Below, piece after piece: positions 41,954-46,611 of a DNA stretch of 46,611 nucleotides (position 1 is the stretch's first letter; each line of letters opens with the position of its first letter). The stretch spans positions 1 to 46,611 of the forward strand of contig JACSRW010000012.1 of the NCBI GenBank assembly GCA_014879565.1, written 5' to 3'. This stretch comes from Chitinophagaceae bacterium (lineage in GTDB: Bacteria; Bacteroidota; Bacteroidia; Chitinophagales; Chitinophagaceae). Made by a program: the position numbers and the translations under genes. The notes beneath the pieces were generated by a model. The model made no database searches. It was not told the origin of the DNA and saw only the letters and a list, made by a program, of their open reading frames with translations.

Positions 41954-43021
41954 TCAGGCGTTTCTGTTTATACAGTTCAGGTCTTCAAAAGCTGTTTCCA
42001 GTCGCTTTATAAAGGATTCTTCTCCTTTTCGCAACCAGACACGCGGATCATAGTATTTTTTGTTAGGCTTATCCTCACCCTCGGGATTCCCAAGTTGTCC
42101 CTGCAGGTAAGCTTCATGTTTTTTGTAGTTATTCAGTACCCCTTCCCAGAAAGCCCACTGGAGATCGGTATCGAGGTTCATTTTTATGGCGCCATACCCG
42201 ATCGCTTCCCGTATTTGGTCCTGCGGGGAACCGCTTCCGCCGTGGAAAACAAAATAAACGGGTTTGGGGCCGGTACCGAATTTTTGCTGAATATATTCCT
42301 GGCTGTTGTTCAGGATCACCGGACGAAGTTCAACATTGCCGGGTTTATACACACCGTGCACGTTGCCGAAAGCGGCAGCGACCGTAAAAAGTTTACCCAC
42401 TTTACTGAGTTCCTCATAGGCAAAGGCAACGTCTTCCGGCTGGGTATACAGTTTTGAATTTTCCACATCGCTGTTGTCCACACCGTCTTCTTCCCCGCCG
42501 GTAACACCCAGTTCAATTTCAATACTCATACCGAGCGGTTTCATACGCTTATAGAATTCCACAGAGGTATGAATATTTTCCGCGATGGGTTCCTCACTCA
42601 GGTCAAGCATATGGGAACTGAAAAGAGGCTGGCCTTTTTCCTTATAATATTGTTCTCCGGCATCCAGGAGTCCGCTTATCCAGGGCAGCCATTTTTTGGC
42701 TGCGTGATCGGTATGCAGAACAACAGGTACACCATAATATTTAGCAACATTATGAATATGAAGGGCTCCGGATACACCACCTGAAATATTTCCCTGGAGC
42801 TGATCATTGGGCATGCCTTTGCCGGCGATAAACTGGGCGCCTCCGTTGGAGAACTGGATGATGACCGGTGAATTAACTTTGGCGGCTGTTTCCAGGACCG
42901 CATTGATCGTGTTGGTCCCGATGGTGTTTACGGCAGGAAGGGCAAATTGGTTTTCTTTGGCGTCGTTGTAGAGTGCTTCCAGTTCGTCGCCGAACAGCAC
43001 CCCGGCTCTGTACTTTTTCAT
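41954..43021 (-). CDS. fbaA: Class II fructose-bisphosphate aldolase
   Basis: A 355-residue zinc-dependent aldolase of the class IIA type. Motifs in order are FALPAVNTIGTNTINAVLE, VVLHTDHAAKK (zinc ligand His and catalytic Asp), SIEIELGVTGGEEDGVD, AFGNVHGVYKPG (zinc ligand His), and FHGGSGSP (zinc or phosphate binding). It cleaves fructose 1,6-bisphosphate to triose phosphates. The ATG at 43021 gives the usual N-terminus MKKYRAGVLFG. The longer frame from 43069 adds 16 atypical residues. A TATATTAG sequence about 70 bases upstream may be the promoter box. Confidence 0.95.
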   Translation of the reverse strand: MKKYRAGVLFGDELEALYNDAKENQFALPAVNTIGTNTINAVLETAAKVNSPVIIQFSNGGAQFIAGKGMPNDQLQGNISGGVSGALHIHNVAKYYGVPVVLHTDHAAKKWLPWISGLLDAGEQYYKEKGQPLFSSHMLDLSEEPIAENIHTSVEFYKRMKPLGMSIEIELGVTGGEEDGVDNSDVENSKLYTQPEDVAFAYEELSKVGKLFTVAAAFGNVHGVYKPGNVELRPVILNNSQEYIQQKFGTGPKPVYFVFHGGSGSPQDQIREAIGYGAIKMNLDTDLQWAFWEGVLNNYKKHEAYLQGQLGNPEGEDKPNKKYYDPRVWLRKGEESFIKRLETAFEDLNCINRNA

Positions 43022-43131
43022 TGCTGGTAATGTTTTTAAAAGTGGCAAATGCTTTTCAGCGGCAGGCAACGTTAAGGGCCGCTAATATAGGGCATTTCTG
43101 TAATTTCAAAACCTGACGCCCGTTCGTATAT

Positions 43132-44244
43132 TTATGATTTTCGTTTGCTTTTTCCGATATTCTTCTGGACCAGCAGCAGGTTCTTTCGCAGGGTCTGCTT
43201 CAGGTGGGTTTTAACCACTTCACCCATTGAGGCGCACTTGTCATAGGCATTGCTCTTCATATAAACGCCCAGTTCGTTTTTCAGCTGTGCCAGTTTTTCG
43301 GGAGTGGAAATCGTGTCATGTGTCATTATATCCAGCAGGTCCTTAATCCGGTAACGGGAACTGGCCAGCCGGAAAGTAATCATTGTACGTTCCTCCGCCT
43401 GGTATTGTTCAATCGACTCCCGGTTGAGGTGTGTCAGGCATAATTGAACAAAGGGATAATTTTCTTTAAAGAACTGCGGCAGGTAAAGATTTTTTCTTCC
43501 CTCGTACGATTGCTGATCAAAATCAATACAGCGGATCCGGTATTGATAATCCTCAATATCCGGGGTGATACTTACAACAAAATTATAACTGCGCATATCG
43601 CCAAGCAGGCGGACAAAGCAGCGTTCATTGAATTTGACAAATTCCTTGGCCAGGCGGATTTTATTCGTCTCCGGGGCTTCCATCAGGTGCCGGATAAATA
43701 CATCACCCGGGATACCCGGTATATGTTCTTCCACCAGGGTATCGTCACAGGTATAAAATGTAATCCGGTTGGGGGAAAGAATATGCTCCAGTTCAAGACC
43801 GTAAATCCGGGAAGCGTCTGCTATTTTAATATAGTAATGATCGTAGTTGTCATTGTATTTGTTGACAATTCGTATCCGGAAAGGGTTGGAATTGCCAAAG
43901 GAGCAATAGTCAATCCGGGCCACATCCAGGTGAGAGATATAACTGAAATCTCCTTCTGTTTTGAGGATCGCGTAGATTTTTACCAGCCCTTCCCGGATAT
44001 AGTCCCATTCCCGGCTGTCATAAGAGGCTTTTTCCCAATGAGTGTGATGTCCGTGTTTGTCAAGGATCGGCGTGGACCAGGTGAACCGGCGCAAATCATG
44101 GTAGCTGACCGGCAGTTTTACTTCCCGGCCTCTTTCCTTCAGATAGCCTTTCAGTTTTTTATTGACCGGGTACATGGGCTTCTTCCGGGATGGTTTATCA
44201 CCTTCATGGGTCTCCCGGTCGTTCTGATTATCTATAAAGCGCAT
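43132..44244 (-). CDS. Uncharacterised protein with kinase-fold (PKL-like) signatures
   Basis: A 370-residue soluble protein without a signal peptide. I do not know a named family, but a run of motifs resembles aminoglycoside-phosphotransferase/protein-kinase-like folds: YYIKIAD with K140 (beta-3 lysine position), GLELEHI (E151 or E153, helix C), LVEEHIPGIPGD (hinge-like, 170-181), LLGDMRSYNFVV with D216 and N221 (catalytic loop), and CIDFDQ with D241 or D243 (metal-binding DFG/DFD position). The spacing fits a compact kinase domain at about 115-260. The N-terminus is basic, and the C-terminal 110 residues are helical. The substrate is unknown. The start at 44244 could be internal, with an ATG at residue 24. 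Confidence 0.75.
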   Translation of the reverse strand: MRFIDNQNDRETHEGDKPSRKKPMYPVNKKLKGYLKERGREVKLPVSYHDLRRFTWSTPILDKHGHHTHWEKASYDSREWDYIREGLVKIYAILKTEGDFSYISHLDVARIDYCSFGNSNPFRIRIVNKYNDNYDHYYIKIADASRIYGLELEHILSPNRITFYTCDDTLVEEHIPGIPGDVFIRHLMEAPETNKIRLAKEFVKFNERCFVRLLGDMRSYNFVVSITPDIEDYQYRIRCIDFDQQSYEGRKNLYLPQFFKENYPFVQLCLTHLNRESIEQYQAEERTMITFRLASSRYRIKDLLDIMTHDTISTPEKLAQLKNELGVYMKSNAYDKCASMGEVVKTHLKQTLRKNLLLVQKNIGKSKRKS

Positions 44245-44269
44245 GATTAAAGTTAGGAGTTTCGGGGGA

Positions 44270-44335
44270 GAGGAAAGTGGAGAGAGTAGAAAGTGGGGAG
44301 TGGGGAGTGGGGAGTGGGGAGTGGGGAGTGGAGGA
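44270..44335 (+). repeat. Heptamer-period tandem array (GGGGAGT)
   Basis: Units AGAGAGT, AGAAAGT and then GGGGAGT five to six times in near-perfect tandem. This is the most uniform array in the window. It fills the gap between the start of the kinase-like gene and the stop of the BtuF-like gene. The G-rich strand is +. Confidence 0.95.
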
Positions 44336-44336
44336 T

Positions 44337-45128
44337 TCAGCAGATATCCAGTTTTTTTCGAAGTTCCAGGAATCCGGCTGGTGCCAGCAGCAAACGACTT
44401 CCGTACCAGCTGAATATTTCTCCGTCACAGATGCTGATGCGTACTTCGGGCATTTTTTCCTGTAGTTGTAAAATATGTTTGTCCCGGAAAGGGTAGGGCT
44501 CGGACGATAACAAAACCATTTCACAACCCATTTCCATTAATTCTTCCGGACTGGTAACCGGGTATCTTTTTGCATTCCTGAATAGATTTTCAAAACCGGC
44601 GGCTTCAAGCATGGCATGTATAAACGTATCTCCCCCTGCGCTCATCCAGGGATCTTTCCAGATCAGGTAAGCGGTGCGTGGACGTTTTTTCAGCAAAGGG
44701 ATGGACGAAAACGAAGATTCTATGGCCGCAGTGAGAAGCTGAGCCTCCTGCTGTTTATTCACCAGCATGCCCACTTCATTTATCATGTCCAACGCGGAGC
44801 GAAGATCATTACAATCACTGACCCATACCGGAAAGTCTTTCTCAAGCTCCGATATATCTTCTTTCCTGTTTTCTTCTTTGTTGGCAAGAATCAGGTCGGG
44901 TTCTAAACTGCGGATTAATGAAAGGGAAGGATTTTTTGTGCCTCCAATCCGGGTTTTGGATTGGTGCCAGGCGCCAGGATGGATACAAAAGCGGGTAATG
45001 CCGCAAACTTCATCAGAGAGGCCAAGAGCATACAGCAATTCGGTCTGGGACGGGACAAGGGAAATGATTTTATGAGGATGATCGGCAACGGACAGCATAC
45101 GGCCACATGGATCAGTAATGATTCTCAT
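44337..45128 (-). CDS. BtuF-like helical-backbone metal/cobalamin-binding protein without signal peptide
   Basis: A 263-residue protein of the periplasmic-binding-protein class III fold. Motifs are HKIISLVPSQTELLYALGL, DEVCGITRFCIHP, SLIRSLEPDLILANKEENR and a C-terminal WYGSRLLLAPAGFLEL. These are typical of BtuF-type receptors for cobalamin, haem or siderophores. The start MRIITDPCGRMLS leads directly into the first beta strand, with no signal peptide or lipobox. Either the protein is cytoplasmic or the true start is upstream, but the upstream 50 bases show no hydrophobic segment. No BtuC or BtuD gene lies nearby and no cobalamin riboswitch is visible. Confidence 0.85.
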   Translation of the reverse strand: MRIITDPCGRMLSVADHPHKIISLVPSQTELLYALGLSDEVCGITRFCIHPGAWHQSKTRIGGTKNPSLSLIRSLEPDLILANKEENRKEDISELEKDFPVWVSDCNDLRSALDMINEVGMLVNKQQEAQLLTAAIESSFSSIPLLKKRPRTAYLIWKDPWMSAGGDTFIHAMLEAAGFENLFRNAKRYPVTSPEELMEMGCEMVLLSSEPYPFRDKHILQLQEKMPEVRISICDGEIFSWYGSRLLLAPAGFLELRKKLDIC

Positions 45129-45129
45129 G

Positions 45130-45177
45130 ACGGAAAGATAGGAAACAGAAGGGAAAAGGGAGAGGGGAGACGGGTAA
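45130..45177 (+). repeat. Degenerate purine-rich heptamer array
   Basis: Loose units such as GGAAACA, GAAGGGA, AAAGGGA and GAGGGGA precede GACGGG. It is much decayed, purine-rich on +, and lies directly upstream of the BtuF-like gene start. Confidence 0.55.
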
Positions 45178-45196
45178 CGGTTTTCCGTGCACCGCG

Positions 45197-45225
45197 CCTC
45201 CTGCTAAACTTGGTTTAGCAGGAGG
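45197..45225. repeat. Perfect 13-base inverted repeat
   Basis: CCTCCTGCTAAAC and GTTTAGCAGGAGG are separated by TTG. There is no T-run on either side, so it is a strong hairpin but not a classic intrinsic terminator. It bounds the left side of the gene-poor stretch. Confidence 0.75.
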
Positions 45226-45226
45226 G

Positions 45227-45775
45227 GTTCCGGATGTTTTAAAGTTCTTTCATGGATTTGGACACGGTGACACTTAGTGGTTTTCAGGACTTGGATGGAT
45301 GGATTTTCGTCGGATCTGGATTGGGTTTTTCTTTCGGAATCGGATTGGATGGTTTTCGTTGGATCTGGACTTTTGGATTGGATATGGATAAACAGGACTT
45401 TCTTAGGATCAGGCTGCAAACGATTTTTCAAGGCTGGTTTTACAGGTCTTCAACGGGGTTCGGATTTAAAACGGGTTGTCAAAAAACTAAAAAGAAAAAG
45501 AGAAGTTGACCGATACTGGATTTTTAATTGTCAGGTCTTTCTAAGGATTTGGGTTTGTTAGTCTGGACGGTTTTTCTTGCTATGATATTGGACTTCGACA
45601 AAAGATTGAAACGATATCAATCAACTTCTGATACAAAAGTAATTGGCATTTCATTCACAAAACAGAGCAAAACTTCCTCTTTTTTTTACGACATTTTTTA
45701 CCGTTTTTCTCGTAAAGTCATCATGTGTTTATTGCGCATTATTACAGGCAGAGCAAACGTAGAATTACGAAAAAC
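45227..45775. other. Gene-poor low-complexity stretch
   Basis: From the BtuF-like start to the CBS stop (45129-45905, about 780 bases) there is no convincing gene. From 45250 to 45480 the + strand is rich in G and T, with about twenty GGA trinucleotides. It contains an imperfect direct repeat of about 54 bases (units begin near 45288 and 45343, sharing TTGGATGG, TTTTCGT and GGATCTGGA). From 45480 to 45775 the sequence turns AT-rich. A minus-strand TAnnTTTG (45634-45641, TACTTTTG) could start an RNA running through the repeats. Short open frames here lack protein-like composition. Confidence 0.6.
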
Positions 45776-45800
45776 AAAAAGCTCCTTTGAGGAGCTTTTT
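45776..45800. terminator. Bidirectional intrinsic terminator
   Basis: An 11-base perfect stem AAAAAGCTCCT/AGGAGCTTTTT with loop TTG. A-rich 5' and T-rich 3' flanks make it work in both directions. It lies 105 bases beyond the CBS stop and may end that transcript. Confidence 0.88.
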
Positions 45801-45905
45801 GAATAAAATGGTATAATATATTGAAAATCAAGTATAAATAACGGCGAAGCCGCCCGAACCGGCAGTGGTGTTAAAACGGTATACGATGCCTGTTTTTTTA
45901 TTGCC

Positions 45906-46611
45906 TTAATTCCCGAGCGACTGAATCACGTCATATTTTGTAACAATGTGATAATTCCCTGCTTCATCTTTTGCCAGTACGGCCCCGTTCTCCCGGTTAA
46001 TCAGGTGACTCAGTCTTTCCACGGGCGTATCATAGGGCACAACGGGGAAGGGGGGTTCAAGTACTTCTTTCACGCAGGCATTTTTGATCTCAGGGTTATC
46101 AAAAATTTTCTGAAACAATCCGCTTTCACTGATCGCGCCGACCGGCTTGTTGTCTTCCATTACGGGTATTTGTTCAATATCATACTTCTTCATCAGGGAA
46201 ACGGCTTCCGCCACTGTCTGCGAAGGCTCTACGGTAATCAGTGGTTTCCTGCCTCTGGCACTGACGACATCGCGGAATGTTTTTACATCCAGGAAACCTC
46301 TTTCCAGCATCCACTGGTCATTGTAGATTTTTCCCACATAGCGGCTGCCATGGTCATGGAAGATACAAACCACCCGGTCTCCTTTTTTCAGCCGGTCTTT
46401 CAGTTGAATGAGTCCCTGAATACAACTGCCTGCACTGTAACCGCAGAACAGCCCTTCTTCTTTGGCCAGTCTGCGGGCCATAACGGCCCCGTCTTTATCC
46501 GTGACCTGCTCGAAATGGTCTATGACGCTCATATCATAGTTCTTCGGCACAAAATCTTCACCGAATCCCTCACTGATATAGGGATGCACTTCGTTCATAT
46601 CAATTTCACCG
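45906..46611 (-). CDS. Cystathionine beta-synthase, C-terminal part (cut by window edge)
   Basis: The frame is open to the window edge; the residues before the first internal ATG (GEID) continue it, so the gene is truncated at its 5' end by the window. The visible 235 residues hold the end of the PLP-dependent fold (FVPKNYDMSVIDHFEQV, EEGLFCGYSAGSCIQGL, DRVVCIFHDHGSRYVGKIYND). A pair of CBS domains follows (about 110-230, TVAEAVSLMKKYDIEQIPVME and TPVERLSHLINRENGAVLAKDE). The PLP lysine lies in the missing part. The enzyme condenses serine or O-acetylserine with homocysteine or sulfide. The CBS pair may bind an adenosine ligand such as SAM. Confidence 0.92.
   Translation of the reverse strand, partial: GEIDMNEVHPYISEGFGEDFVPKNYDMSVIDHFEQVTDKDGAVMARRLAKEEGLFCGYSAGSCIQGLIQLKDRLKKGDRVVCIFHDHGSRYVGKIYNDQWMLERGFLDVKTFRDVVSARGRKPLITVEPSQTVAEAVSLMKKYDIEQIPVMEDNKPVGAISESGLFQKIFDNPEIKNACVKEVLEPPFPVVPYDTPVERLSHLINRENGAVLAKDEAGNYHIVTKYDVIQSLGN

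Noticed and set aside
45204-45431. Minus-strand open frame of 75 codons through the GGAT-rich repeats
   Set aside because: It starts at a TTG, runs through repeats rich in Ser, Pro and Lys codons and ends in the inverted repeat. It is best explained as repeat read-through.
45528-45806. Plus-strand open frame of 92 codons in the gene-poor stretch
   Set aside because: It begins in low-complexity sequence, ends inside the bidirectional terminator stem, has no promoter box or recognisable domain, and its composition is not protein-like.

Overview
The window looks like chromosomal DNA from a Bacteroidota bacterium, most probably Chitinophagaceae or a close relative. The grounds are a type IX secretion C-terminal sorting domain, SusC-like and Omp_b-brl_3-type outer-membrane receptors, a Bacteroidota-style PurM, class II and class I aldolases side by side, and several TAnnTTTG -7 promoter boxes with few Shine-Dalgarno sites. 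Bases 1-19 are exactly the Tn5/Nextera mosaic-end sequence, so the left edge is a contig end carrying adapter. The right edge cuts through a cystathionine beta-synthase gene.

Layout. 1-7.6 kb: tRNA-Gly(CCC), then a minus-strand set (membrane Fe-S protein, CCG-domain Fe-S protein and a conserved 170-aa protein) interrupted by an ATP-grasp enzyme, a LysE-type exporter and small membrane or outer-membrane proteins; then a DUF2279-like protein. 7.7-17.8 kb: housekeeping genes (phosphohexomutase, pcm, LemA with HtpX-like protease, penicillin-acylase-like hydrolase, TrhO, lactonase, lipoprotein). 17.9-25.4 kb: purC, a 985-aa TonB receptor, and a three-gene cluster in which two paralogous membrane-anchored coiled-coil proteins flank an exported Ppx/GppA-like protein. 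25.6-32.6 kb: holA, a lipoprotein, ribF and purM (divergent), an FtsE-like ATPase and two overlapping glycosyltransferases. 32.7-39.1 kb: a second outer-membrane receptor, DUF445, tRNA-His, a carboxy-terminal protease and DinB. 39.2-46.6 kb: a T9SS cargo protein, tandem class I and class II aldolases, a protein with kinase-fold signatures, a BtuF-like protein without a signal peptide, a gene-poor low-complexity stretch and the CBS fragment.

Between the genes lie degenerate heptanucleotide tandem arrays at about seven places. Their G-rich strand is always the + strand, whichever way the neighbouring genes point. A 92-bp tandem repeat near 10.2-10.45 kb has a related inverted copy at 41.7-41.88 kb. 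Strong intrinsic terminators close many transcription units.

The best candidates for something undescribed are the exported Ppx/GppA-like protein with its paralogous coiled-coil partners (22.0-25.4 kb), the strand-polarised heptamer arrays, and the divergent kinase-like protein at 43.1-44.2 kb. No phage, insertion sequence, CRISPR array or rRNA was seen.
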